From Pseudomonadota bacterium (GTDB lineage Bacteria > Pseudomonadota > Gammaproteobacteria > Burkholderiales > Rhodocyclaceae), in assembly GCA_018262195.1 (NCBI GenBank), contig JAGTRS010000036.1, positions 1 to 52,753 of the forward strand: DNA of 52,753 bases, in the 5' to 3' direction. This document shows, piece after piece, positions 28,547 through 37,675 of the stretch; positions within the stretch are counted from its first letter, which is position 1, and every line of letters starts with the position of its first letter. The position numbers and the translations under genes were made by a program. The notes under the pieces were generated by a model. It was given only the letters and a program-made list of their open reading frames with translations, made no database searches and was not told the origin of the DNA.

Positions 28547-29101
28547 CTAAGGTTGAATCTTTAATTCTTCCAAACTTGAAATGAAGTTTGTAACGTTGGC
28601 TCGCATTGTCCTGTTCCGAGCCTCAGTCGCACGAATAAACCCAGCAAAGGCGTAGTCGAATGGGACGCTACCGGTCGACGAAATATCCCGTCTAAATAGC
28701 AGCTTGCCATCACGGCGGTCATAAACCTCATATCGAACAATTGCTTCAGTTTCAAAAGTTATTCCGCCATTTGGACTTTCAAATTTCATGACCTTTGCAG
28801 TAAGTGACACCTTCCTGTCTGAAAGGTCATTGAATACAGCAGATTTGAGCAACGCTTCATCGAGAGCATCTTTTAGTGCTGTCTTGAAAGAAAGCTCATA
28901 TTGGTTACCCATAAATCCGACCTGAGTTTCGCCAAGGCGCTCTTCTTCTTTGGCGACGGAAACAGTAACGCTCTTCAGCTCTGCGGCAACTTTGTTCTTG
29001 GCTGGCAGAACATCTTGTGGAACAAAGTTAAGAGGGGGGGCTGACGCACATCCAGAAAGCAAGGCAAGCGTAGCAATCAAAATAGTAATTTTTTTAATCA
29101 T
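28547..29101 (-). CDS. Lipoprotein of unknown function
   Basis: The 184-residue product starts MIKKITILIATLALLSGCAS, with lipobox LSGC (Cys18). The mature part is alpha/beta-like with a helix QYELSFKTALKDALDEALLK and strands VSLTAKVMKF and AIVRYEVYDRRDGKLLFRR. No catalytic motif is recognised. Start ATG 29101 is preceded by GGGAGAAATAAAA, a good ribosome-binding site; the open frame further upstream lacks a signal peptide. With the glycine-zipper gene it lies in an AT-richer islet, suggesting acquisition. The helix-strand layout resembles other surface-exposed lipoproteins but gives no function. Confidence 0.72.
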   Translation of the reverse strand: MIKKITILIATLALLSGCASAPPLNFVPQDVLPAKNKVAAELKSVTVSVAKEEERLGETQVGFMGNQYELSFKTALKDALDEALLKSAVFNDLSDRKVSLTAKVMKFESPNGGITFETEAIVRYEVYDRRDGKLLFRRDISSTGSVPFDYAFAGFIRATEARNRTMRANVTNFISSLEELKIQP

Positions 29102-29347
29102 TTTTATTTCTCCCATTAAATCTGGTTGATTCGTCGTTTTCTGTGAAAGATTATGCGTGTGAGCTTCCGAAAACACCAGCGCCTCCTTCTGGTGAATAAC
29201 GCCTATTGCTTGTTTGTGGTTTCCAAAATCGCTGTGCCTCCACAGGATCAAGCGCTCCAACGTAAAAATCATTTCCATCGCGGGAACTTTTCCCGGGCGC
29301 ATTGTCTATATCGCTTCAATTTTCTACTTACCTGCGATGAGGCAACA
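29102..29347. other. Non-coding region upstream of the lipoprotein operon
   Basis: About 246 bases, AT-richer than the genome average. It should hold the promoter of the leftward lipoprotein pair, but no convincing -35/-10 pair stands out. A 6-bp stem (CGGGAA/TTCCCG at 29281-29295) is the only structure seen. Confidence 0.4.
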
Positions 29348-29449
29348 ATGGACGAAATTTCTTACTTGGGTATTGGCTTTACTGTGGCCATCTTTGGTCT
29401 GGCCTGTTTGATGGCGATGAAGTTGTCTTCCAAGACTGCCTATCACTAA
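29348..29449 (+). CDS. Possible 33-residue single-pass membrane peptide
   Basis: ATG 29348 is preceded by GAGG with 5-base spacing. It encodes a 33-residue peptide with one hydrophobic stretch (YLGIGFTVAIFGLACLMAM) and a short basic tail, the form of a small membrane protein. It stands alone between divergent genes with no recognised homology. It could be chance; the ribosome-binding site and the clean transmembrane segment are the only support. Confidence 0.35.
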   Translation: MDEISYLGIGFTVAIFGLACLMAMKLSSKTAYH

Positions 29450-29549
29450 GCGAATTCGTTAAACGCGGCTGCTTCGACGGGCAATTCGTCCCGTTCCGGC
29501 AGCAGGCGTAGTCAGGCGTGCCGGGCAGTTTTTGCTTGGTGCGACAGTG

Positions 29550-29574
29550 AAAAGCCGGGGATTCCCGGCTTTTT
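29550..29574. terminator. Bidirectional terminator-like hairpin
   Basis: AAAAGCCGGG (29550-29559) and CCCGGCTTTT (29564-29573) form a perfect 10-bp stem around GATT, with five T on the + strand and four on the - strand. It lies about 30 bases beyond the stop of the leftward hydrolase gene (29606). Confidence 0.75.
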
Positions 29575-29605
29575 CCATTTCAGTGCTTCGGTTTTGGTTG
29601 CTTGG

Positions 29606-30496
29606 TCAGGCGATGAAGGCCTCGACGATGCGCGCGACTTCTTCCGGCTGGTCGTGGTGCAGCATGTGGTCGGCGTTGTCGACCCATTCCTCGCGAACGT
29701 CGGCAAAGCAGGCCTGACGGGCGGCCCAGTCGCCGGGGCGGGTGTCGAATTCGCGGATGACCCAGGACTGGCGGCCGGCGACCCAGAGCACCGGGCAGGT
29801 GATCTTCTTCCAGATCGCCATCGATTCTTCGAGGCGGAACAGGTAGGGGGCGGGGGCCTTGTGCCAGGGGTCGCCGTTCCAGATGATGCCGTGGCGGCGT
29901 TCGCCGCCCTTGGTTTCGCCATCGCCGATACGGGCGAGGTGGCGGGAGAGGTAGTCGGCGCGTTCCTGGGTCAGGAAGCGGTCGGTGTGCATCAGGCGGC
30001 GGGCGAAGCCGGCGCGGTCGCTATAGAGATGCATGCGTGGCGGGCTTTTGAGGACGCCCAGCCATTTCTGGTAGCGTTCTGTCGCCATGTCCGGCGTGGT
30101 CGGGGCGATGCCGAAGCCTTCCAGCGAGATCACGCTTTCCACCCGTTCCGGCCGGATGCCGGCGTACAGGCAGGAGAGGATGCCGCCCATGCTGTGGCCG
30201 ACCAGCTTGACCTTGCCTTCAGGGGCGTAGCGGTCAAGGATGGCTTCGAGGTCGCCGAGGTGTTCGGCGAAGAAGTAGGGGCGGTTCAGCCATTCCGAAC
30301 TGCCGAAGCCGCGCCAGTCGGGGGCGATGATGTTCCAGTCCTTCTTCAGTTCGTCGACGACGAACTGGAAGGAGGCGGAAACGTCCATCCAGCCGTGGAG
30401 CAGGAACAGCGTTGGCGCCTTCGGATTGCCCCAGCGCCGGATGTGCAGGCGGATGTCGGGCAGGTCGAGGTATTCGGAGCGGGAAGGCGTCATCAA
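29606..30496 (-). CDS. Alpha/beta-hydrolase
   Basis: The 296-residue cytosolic protein has the alpha/beta-hydrolase fold: oxyanion motif LLHGWMD (about residues 32-38), nucleophile Ser102 in VGHSMGG, and a C-terminal catalytic His (H277 in NADHMLHHDQP). APDWRGFGSSEW is the usual loop after strand 4. The substrate is unknown; esterases, lactonases and C-C hydrolases share the pattern. It lies 3 bases downstream of the CheY-like gene, so both are on one leftward transcript. Confidence 0.88.
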   Translation of the reverse strand: MMTPSRSEYLDLPDIRLHIRRWGNPKAPTLFLLHGWMDVSASFQFVVDELKKDWNIIAPDWRGFGSSEWLNRPYFFAEHLGDLEAILDRYAPEGKVKLVGHSMGGILSCLYAGIRPERVESVISLEGFGIAPTTPDMATERYQKWLGVLKSPPRMHLYSDRAGFARRLMHTDRFLTQERADYLSRHLARIGDGETKGGERRHGIIWNGDPWHKAPAPYLFRLEESMAIWKKITCPVLWVAGRQSWVIREFDTRPGDWAARQACFADVREEWVDNADHMLHHDQPEEVARIVEAFIA

Positions 30497-30499
30497 GGG

Positions 30500-30862
30500 T
30501 CAGCCGAGCAGTTTCTTCAGCGCCGCTTCCAGCCGTTCCGGCGTGAAGGGCTTGGACATCCAGCCGGTGGCGCCGGCGGCACGGAAAGCCGTTTTCATTT
30601 CGTCGGAGGTTTCGGTGGTCAGGACGAGGATGGGCACGTTCTGCTTTTCGGTGCCGCTGCGAATCGATTTGACCATGCTCAGGCCGTCCATGCCCGGCAT
30701 GTTCTGGTCGGAGATGATCAGGTCGACGTTTTCCTGGCGCAGTTGTTCAAGGCCGGCCCGGCCACCCGCCGCCTCGACGATGCGATAGCCCAGTGGCTGC
30801 AGGCAGGCCTTCAGCATGTTGCGGATGGAGGTGGAGTCATCGACGATCAGGATGGTTGGCAT
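30500..30862 (-). CDS. Single-domain CheY-like response regulator
   Basis: The 120-residue protein is only a receiver domain: D8/D9, phospho-acceptor D52 (LIISDQNMPGMDG), a conserved Thr near 82-83, and K104 (WMSKPF). No DNA-binding or enzymatic output is present, so it must signal by protein contact, as CheY does in chemotaxis. No kinase or chemotaxis gene is adjacent. The partner gene downstream is a hydrolase, an unusual pairing. Confidence 0.92.
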   Translation of the reverse strand: MPTILIVDDSTSIRNMLKACLQPLGYRIVEAAGGRAGLEQLRQENVDLIISDQNMPGMDGLSMVKSIRSGTEKQNVPILVLTTETSDEMKTAFRAAGATGWMSKPFTPERLEAALKKLLG

Positions 30863-30921
30863 GGTGGAGTGACCTTGGCTGTAATCAGGGGGAAAGGTGC
30901 CCGGAGTGCATCGGCTTGGAT

Positions 30922-31272
30922 TCAGACGAGAGTTTTCCAGATTTTTGCAGCGAATGCTGATTTATTCGTGATGCGCCTGGCCATAAGGACTTCGTGGAAT
31001 TGCGGGTTATTGGCACGGGCTAGCCATTCGAAGGCCACCATTTCGCGGCTGACGATCTCGGCGCCGTTCTGTTGCATGCGTTACAGGGCCGGTTCCTTGT
31101 CGCGCAATCGGCGCGAACCTACGGCCTCATCGACAACAAAAACCTCCTTGCCGGCGACATCCAGTAGTCAGGCCGTGTGCGCCAGCACGTCCTCGCCGCC
31201 TTCGATGGCCGGGAGTATGGCGCCCTGGATATCGACGACGAGCAACACGGATTCCGAGGGGGTTATTTGCAT
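30922..31272 (-). pseudogene. Decayed isochorismatase-family (cysteine hydrolase) pseudogene
   Basis: Read leftward from ATG 31272, one frame gives the N-terminus of an isochorismatase-like hydrolase (SVLLVVDIQGAILPAIEGGE, with the conserved Asp). It then has TGA at 31168-31170, the C-terminal segments GKEVFVVDEAVGSRR, TAA at 31081-31083, and NGAEIVSREMVAFEWL. The frame is kept, but the middle of the family fold, including the catalytic Lys and Cys region, is gone. Only about 115 codons remain of a usual ~180. An internal deletion plus two stops makes a functional product very unlikely. The flanks (30863-30921 and 31273-31424) show no genes. Confidence 0.8.
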
Positions 31273-31424
31273 GGGGTTTTCCTTTGGGGATGGAACATTG
31301 TGATGGATTCGGGCTGGGTCAAATTTCCTCTCGTGGCGTGTGTATCAGCTTTGCATTCCCGATACATTTTTATACGTTTCCCGCTGCACGGAATGCTAAT
31401 TTGAGTGCAGGGAGAAAATGAATC

Positions 31425-31823
31425 ATGGCAACAGAAAATCAAGGGAACGCAATACTTAGGGAACGCAAAGGCGATCGGCGCATAAATCGGCAATTGTCGG
31501 GGCCGCCGTACCAGACTGCCGAAGGAATCATCACGGTCGATAGGCGAACGCACCTGGATCGTCGGGCCAACTGGATCAGTGACTTTGCTTTTGCGCCGGA
31601 GGCCAAGTCGCGCTTGTCGGTGGTCGCCCTGATTGCCCGACTCGAAGAACTGCTCCGTACACATGGTGATATTCCGGTCACCCTGCGCGATGCGGACACC
31701 CAATGGCTGTTCCCGCTCGAAGCGCGCCACGTCAAGGTCATGCCCGGTGCCGAAGAGAGCCTACGCCTGGAGATTGCAGTGGCCTACGGCGATCCTATGG
31801 AAATGTCCGGTCGAGGAATCTGA
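31425..31823 (+). CDS. Hypothetical protein coupled to a PP2C phosphatase
   Basis: The 132-residue soluble product has a basic N-terminus with repeated DRR patterns (GDRRINRQ, VDRRTHLDRR) and an acidic alpha/beta C-terminal half (SRLSVVALIARLEELLRTHG ... WLFPLEARHVKVMPG). I do not recognise the family. AGGGAG precedes the ATG. Its stop lies two bases before the GTG start of the membrane phosphatase gene, so the two are translated together. It may be a partner or regulator of that phosphatase. Confidence 0.75.
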   Translation: MATENQGNAILRERKGDRRINRQLSGPPYQTAEGIITVDRRTHLDRRANWISDFAFAPEAKSRLSVVALIARLEELLRTHGDIPVTLRDADTQWLFPLEARHVKVMPGAEESLRLEIAVAYGDPMEMSGRGI

Positions 31824-31825
31824 TT

Positions 31826-33694
31826 GTGGCGCAGCCTCAAACCGGCGGCGAATCGTCGTGGAACCTGCCAGCCATCTGGCACCGGTTGTCCTTTTGCTGG
31901 CGTGATCCGGAAGCCTCCGCCGAGGTCAGGGCGACGCACCGGGTCCGGCAGTTCCAGGCCTTGTGTCAGCAGCTTCCGGTCAGTGCCTTCGATTGCATCG
32001 TCTGCTCGCTGATCTATGTCGTTCTGTTCTGGAACGAGGCGAACCGCGGACTGATCGTTGCGTGGTGCCTGTTGATCTGGGCCATCTGGGCGGGCGGGCT
32101 TGGGCTGTGGCGCACACTGCGGCACGAGACCGAGAGCCGGCGCTGTGTTTCCGCTGCGCGCTGGATGACAGGAGTGCTGGCTATTTCCGGCGTGCTGTTT
32201 GCGCTGATGTTCGTTTATCTGTTCGGCGTGACCGATACGCGAGGGCAGATCCTGCTCGCTGCATTTTTCGGCACCACGGTGACGCACGGGGCCTTTCACA
32301 ACGCCCGCTGGCCTTGGGCGGGCGGACTATGGGGCACTGGGATGTGTCTAGTCGGCGCCGTCGCGCTACTGTTTTTCTATGGCCTGACCTACCTTTATCT
32401 GGCAGTCATTCTGGCGCTTTACAGCATTTCCGTGCTGGCCTCGGTGTTGATCAACTCCCGTCTTTTTGTCCGCAAGCTGATGGCCGAGAGCGAAGTCGAG
32501 CGGCAGCGGGATGTCATCGGGCTTCTCCTCAACGACTTCGAGGGGGAAGCCAGCGACTGGTTGTGGGAGTGCGATGCAAACGGTCGGCTGACCCATGTTT
32601 CACCGCGCCTGGCCGAAGTTCTGGGTGCCTCGCAGGATGTCTTGCTCGGGCGTTCCATGGTCAGCCTGCTGGCAGAGCGGAGTCCCGATGGCGCACAGGT
32701 GGCGCTCGGCGAGGTGTTTCAGCGCAGCGCGCCTTTCCGTGCCATCGAGGTGTCGATTGGGCACGGCGAAACACTGCACTGGTGGTCGCTGGGCGGAAAA
32801 CCGCTGCTCGATGCATCCGGCCTGTTTGCCGGCTGGCGGGGCGTCGGTTCCGACATTACTGCCGAGGTGATGCGTCGCGAAATTGAGCGCCAGTTGGGTG
32901 CCAGCCGCGAAGAGGCCGCCCGGGTGGCGGCCGAACTCGATGCGGCGCGGCGCATTCAGTTGGGCCTGCTGCCTGATCTGGTGGCGGGTTTCGTCGGCGA
33001 GCGCCGCTTCTCGATCTCGGCCATTCTGGAACCGGCGCGCGAGGTCGGCGGCGACTACTACGAGTGTTTCCAACTGGATGCACAGCGCATCTGTTTTGCC
33101 GTGGCCGACGTGTCCGGTAAGGGTATTCCGGCCAGCCTGTTCATGGCGATGACCAAGGTGCTGACGGCCAGCCTGACGCGTCGGAGCGACGATCTGGGCT
33201 GGGTGGTCGGTGAAATATCGCGGGAACTCGATGGCAACAACACCGAGATGCTGTTCGTGACGGCATTCATTGCAGTCCTGAACCTGGATGGAGGGGCGTT
33301 GGATTTTGTTTCCGCCGGCCACGATGCGCCCCTGCTGCTCAGGAATGGCGGGATTTCGCGTCTCGATCTGGCCGAGGCCCTTGGCCCCCCGATGTGCAGC
33401 GTGCCGGACTATGCCTACACAGCGGGCCGGGCGCAGCTGTTGCCCGGCGATACGCTTTGCTTGTTCACCGATGGCCTGACAGAAGCCTGTGATGGCCAGG
33501 ATTATTTCGGCAGTGCGCGCTTACAGGAGACGCTTTCAGGCGTTCAGCCAGGCGTATCGGTCGGGGAAGTTGCCATCGGTCTGCGTGACGAAGTGCGCCG
33601 TTTCGAAGCAGGACAGATGCCGGCCGATGACCTGACCATCATGGTGATGCGCTGGCAGGGGCACTCGTCAAATGGCGAGGCCCAGCCAGCCTAG
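31826..33694 (+). CDS. Membrane PAS-PP2C (SpoIIE-type) phosphatase
   Basis: From GTG 31826 (GAGGA eight bases upstream) the product is 622 residues. An N-terminal membrane region has about five or six helices (residues ~45-205). A PAS domain follows (~225-345; DWLWECDANGRLTHVSPRLA), then a coiled coil (AARVAAELDAARRIQLGLLP). It ends with a PPM/SpoIIE phosphatase (~385-615) carrying EVGGDYYE, ADVSGKGIPASLFM, FTDGLTEA and ADDLTIMVMRW. Such proteins act on Ser-phosphorylated anti-sigma antagonists. A longer frame from 31703 exists but overlaps the upstream gene. It is convergent with the hemerythrin-livF gene, 7 bases away. Confidence 0.88.
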   Translation: MAQPQTGGESSWNLPAIWHRLSFCWRDPEASAEVRATHRVRQFQALCQQLPVSAFDCIVCSLIYVVLFWNEANRGLIVAWCLLIWAIWAGGLGLWRTLRHETESRRCVSAARWMTGVLAISGVLFALMFVYLFGVTDTRGQILLAAFFGTTVTHGAFHNARWPWAGGLWGTGMCLVGAVALLFFYGLTYLYLAVILALYSISVLASVLINSRLFVRKLMAESEVERQRDVIGLLLNDFEGEASDWLWECDANGRLTHVSPRLAEVLGASQDVLLGRSMVSLLAERSPDGAQVALGEVFQRSAPFRAIEVSIGHGETLHWWSLGGKPLLDASGLFAGWRGVGSDITAEVMRREIERQLGASREEAARVAAELDAARRIQLGLLPDLVAGFVGERRFSISAILEPAREVGGDYYECFQLDAQRICFAVADVSGKGIPASLFMAMTKVLTASLTRRSDDLGWVVGEISRELDGNNTEMLFVTAFIAVLNLDGGALDFVSAGHDAPLLLRNGGISRLDLAEALGPPMCSVPDYAYTAGRAQLLPGDTLCLFTDGLTEACDGQDYFGSARLQETLSGVQPGVSVGEVAIGLRDEVRRFEAGQMPADDLTIMVMRWQGHSSNGEAQPA

Positions 33695-33701
33695 GTGCGC
33701 C

Positions 33702-35018
<1,317 letters not shown>

Positions 35019-35030
35019 GCTGTTCTCCTC

Positions 35031-35792
35031 TTATGCGTGAGCGCCGAGGTAGGCGGCGATCACGTCGGGGTTCTTGCGGATTTCTTCACCGGTGCCTTCG
35101 GCCAGCTTCTTGCCGTAGTCGAGGACGAGGATGCGGTCGGACAGGTTCATGACCATTTTCATGTCGTGTTCGACGAGCACGACGGTGACGCCGGCATCGG
35201 CGATCTTGCGGACCAGATGGTCGACCTCGATGGTCTCCTTGGGGTTGAGACCGGCGGCTGGTTCATCGAGGAAGATCAGGCGCGGCTTCATGGCCAGGGC
35301 GCGGGCGATTTCCAGACGCTTCAGGGCGCCGTAGGACATCGCGTCGGCCCGGGTTTCGACGTACTGCTCCAGCCCGACGAAGGCCATCAATTCGGCCGCT
35401 TCGGCGCGCATTTCGCGATCACGCTTTTTCAGGCCCGGGAAGCGCAGGGCTGCCTTGACCAGATTGCGGTCAAGCCGCAAGTGAGCGCCTACCATCACGT
35501 TCTCGACGGCACTCATGTTCATGCAGATCTGCAGGTTCTGGAAGGTGCGGGCGACGCCGCGGGTGGCCAGTTCGTTCGGTGACTTGCCGTGGATGGCTTC
35601 GCCGTCCAGCCGGATCTCTCCGGTGGTCGGTTTGTACACCCCGGTGATCAGGTTGAACAGCGTCGTCTTGCCGGCACCGTTGGGGCCGATGACCGAATAG
35701 ACGATGCCGGAATCGATGTTGAACGACACATTCTGGACGGCCTTGACGCCGCCGAAGTGGATGGAGAGGTCTTTGACTTCGAGCATGCTCAT
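35031..35792 (-). CDS. livG: ABC transporter ATPase, LivG-like
   Basis: The 253-residue ATPase of a branched-chain amino acid/aromatic acid importer has Walker A GPNGAGKTT, the LivG-type ATRGVARTFQNLQICMNMSA Q-loop region, signature SYGALKRLEIARAL, and Walker B LIFLDEPAAGL. Start ATG 35792 begins MSMLEVKDLS and lies two bases from the livM stop. The context of paa genes, with a livK in the paa operon, suggests the cargo is phenylacetate or a related aromatic acid rather than an amino acid; this is inference. Confidence 0.92.
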   Translation of the reverse strand: MSMLEVKDLSIHFGGVKAVQNVSFNIDSGIVYSVIGPNGAGKTTLFNLITGVYKPTTGEIRLDGEAIHGKSPNELATRGVARTFQNLQICMNMSAVENVMVGAHLRLDRNLVKAALRFPGLKKRDREMRAEAAELMAFVGLEQYVETRADAMSYGALKRLEIARALAMKPRLIFLDEPAAGLNPKETIEVDHLVRKIADAGVTVVLVEHDMKMVMNLSDRILVLDYGKKLAEGTGEEIRKNPDVIAAYLGAHA

Positions 35793-35794
35793 GA

Positions 35795-36727
35795 TTACTC
35801 CCCCTTCCCGAATTTGGCGGCCAGCGTCGGGACGAGGCCCTTGGGCAGGAAGATCATCGACAGCATCAGGATGGCGCCGAAGACCACGGTTTCCCAGCCT
35901 TCGAAGGTGGCCAGCGCCTGGGGCAGGGCGGTGAGCAGCACGGCGCCGACCAGCGAGCCATAGACCGAGGCCATACCGCCGATGACGACCATGGTGACCA
36001 GTTCGATCGAGTGGAAGAAGTCGGCGAAGTTGGGGCTGACGAAACCGACGTAGTGCGCCGTGACGCTGCCCATCAGGCTGGCGAAGACGGCGGACAGGAC
36101 GAAGATCGCCACCTTGTAGCGGACGACATCGACACCGACGACCTGCGAGGCGACTTCCGAGCCGTGCAGTGCGCGCAGGGCGCGGCCGAACGGCGAGTCG
36201 ATCAGGTTCAGCGAGGCCCACACCGACACCGACAGCAGGATGGCGACGACCCAGTACCACTGCTTGTCGTTGCTTAGCTCGAAGCCGAACAGCCCCATCG
36301 CCGGCACCGGCATGCCGTCCGGCCCACCGGTCCATTGCGCCTCGTTGCGCAGCGCAATGTTGATGATGATGCCGAGGCCGAGGGTTGCCATCGCCAGATA
36401 GTTGCCCTTGAGCTTGAAGATCGGGCGGGCGACCAGGGCGGCGAGAATGCCGGTGGCGACGGCGCCGGCACCCATGGCGAGCAGCGGATGCCAGCCGAAG
36501 TGCGTGGGCAGCACGGCCGAGGCATAGGCGCCAATGCCGAGGAAGCCGGCGTGGCCGAGACTGATCTGGCCGGCAAAGCCGATCAGGAGATTCAAACCGA
36601 GGACGATCACGGCATTGATCGCCATGCGTACGGCGAGGTCGAGGTAGAAGCTGTTGGGCATCACGAAGGGCAGCACCAGCAGGATGGCGATGACCAGATA
36701 GAGGCCGTTATAGACACTTTTTTTCAT
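35795..36727 (-). CDS. livM: ABC transporter permease, LivM-like
   Basis: The 310-residue inner-membrane permease has about nine hydrophobic segments. It carries the LivM signature GLNLLIGFAGQISLGHAGFLGIGAY (quoted in part) and the cytosolic coupling loop SPFGRALRALHGSEVASQVVGV. Start ATG 36727 begins MKKSVYNGLYLV. It sits two bases after livH and two bases before livG, so the four importer genes are tightly coupled. Confidence 0.92.
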   Translation of the reverse strand: MKKSVYNGLYLVIAILLVLPFVMPNSFYLDLAVRMAINAVIVLGLNLLIGFAGQISLGHAGFLGIGAYASAVLPTHFGWHPLLAMGAGAVATGILAALVARPIFKLKGNYLAMATLGLGIIINIALRNEAQWTGGPDGMPVPAMGLFGFELSNDKQWYWVVAILLSVSVWASLNLIDSPFGRALRALHGSEVASQVVGVDVVRYKVAIFVLSAVFASLMGSVTAHYVGFVSPNFADFFHSIELVTMVVIGGMASVYGSLVGAVLLTALPQALATFEGWETVVFGAILMLSMIFLPKGLVPTLAAKFGKGE

Positions 36728-36729
36728 AC

Positions 36730-37605
36730 TTACACCCGATCCGTCGATTTGCCGCCGAACAGGCCGCGCGGCATGAAGAAGAGAATGAACAGGATCAGCA
36801 CGAAGGGGATCGCATCCTTGTAGGCCGACGAGATGTAGCCGGCGCCCATGGCTTCGAGAATGCCGACCAGCAGGCCGCCGACCACGGCGCCGAGGCCGTT
36901 GCCCAGACCGCCGAGCACGGCCGCGACGAAGCCCTTGAGGCCGAGCATGATCCCGACGTCGTAGGAGGTCATGGTGATCGGGGTGAGCAGGATGCCGCCC
37001 AGTGCACCGAGCGCGGCCGACATGGCGAAGCTCATGAACAGAACCCAGCCGGTGTTGATCCCGACCAGTTCGGCGGCCAGCCGGTTGTAGGAGGTGGCCA
37101 GCATGGCCTTGCCCTGCAGGGTGCGGTTGAAGTAGTACCAGAGCACGACGACGACCAGCGCCGTGACACCCAGCACCCAAAGACTCTGCGGCAGCAGCGT
37201 CGCGCCGAGGATGTCGATCGGGGTGTCGCCCGAGAAGGAGGGCAGGCCGTGGGTGTTCTTGCCGAAGATGACGGCGGTCAGGCCGCGGATGACCAGTGAG
37301 GCACCGATGGTGATGATGATCAGGGTCACCGTTTCGGCGCCCTTGACTGGCTCGATGGCCAGCTTTTCGATGATCACGCCGACGATGGCGGGAATCAGGA
37401 TGGCCAGCACCAGCGCGACCGGCAGCGGCAGGCCGGCCTGGGTGAAGAACACCGCCAGCATGCCGCCGAGCATGATGAATTCGCCCTGGGCGAAGTTGAT
37501 CACGTTGCTGGCGTTGTAGATCAGCGTAAAGCCGAGAGCGGCCAGCGCGTAGGTGGCGCCGACCGTGATCCCGGAAAAGAGGAATTGCAGGAACTGGGCA
37601 AGCAT
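36730..37605 (-). CDS. livH: ABC transporter permease, LivH-like
   Basis: The 291-residue permease has the LivH signature SGITVGATYALAALGFTLIY and NVINFAQGEFIMLGG near the N-terminus, and LGGLGNGLGAVVGGLLVGIL in the C-terminal half. Two adjacent ATG codons exist (37608, 37605); AAGGAGG lies five bases from 37605, which is chosen. It follows the reductase gene by 70 bases, which hold no terminator, so transport and redox genes are probably on one transcript. Confidence 0.92.
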   Translation of the reverse strand: MLAQFLQFLFSGITVGATYALAALGFTLIYNASNVINFAQGEFIMLGGMLAVFFTQAGLPLPVALVLAILIPAIVGVIIEKLAIEPVKGAETVTLIIITIGASLVIRGLTAVIFGKNTHGLPSFSGDTPIDILGATLLPQSLWVLGVTALVVVVLWYYFNRTLQGKAMLATSYNRLAAELVGINTGWVLFMSFAMSAALGALGGILLTPITMTSYDVGIMLGLKGFVAAVLGGLGNGLGAVVGGLLVGILEAMGAGYISSAYKDAIPFVLILFILFFMPRGLFGGKSTDRV

Positions 37606-37675
37606 CATGCCCTCCTTCTCTGTTGGTCTTGGGGGTTCATCTCGTCTCCTTTTGTGTTTTTGTCGTGTGCCGGAC

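Noticed and set aside
28064..29101. Toxin-antitoxin or phage-defence pair in the low-GC islet
   Set aside because: Both products have lipoprotein signal peptides and no nuclease, kinase or nucleotide-binding motifs.
29594..31303. 569-codon + strand frame opposite the hydrolase, CheY-like gene and pseudogene
   Set aside because: Shadow of minus-strand genes; no ribosome-binding site or domain.
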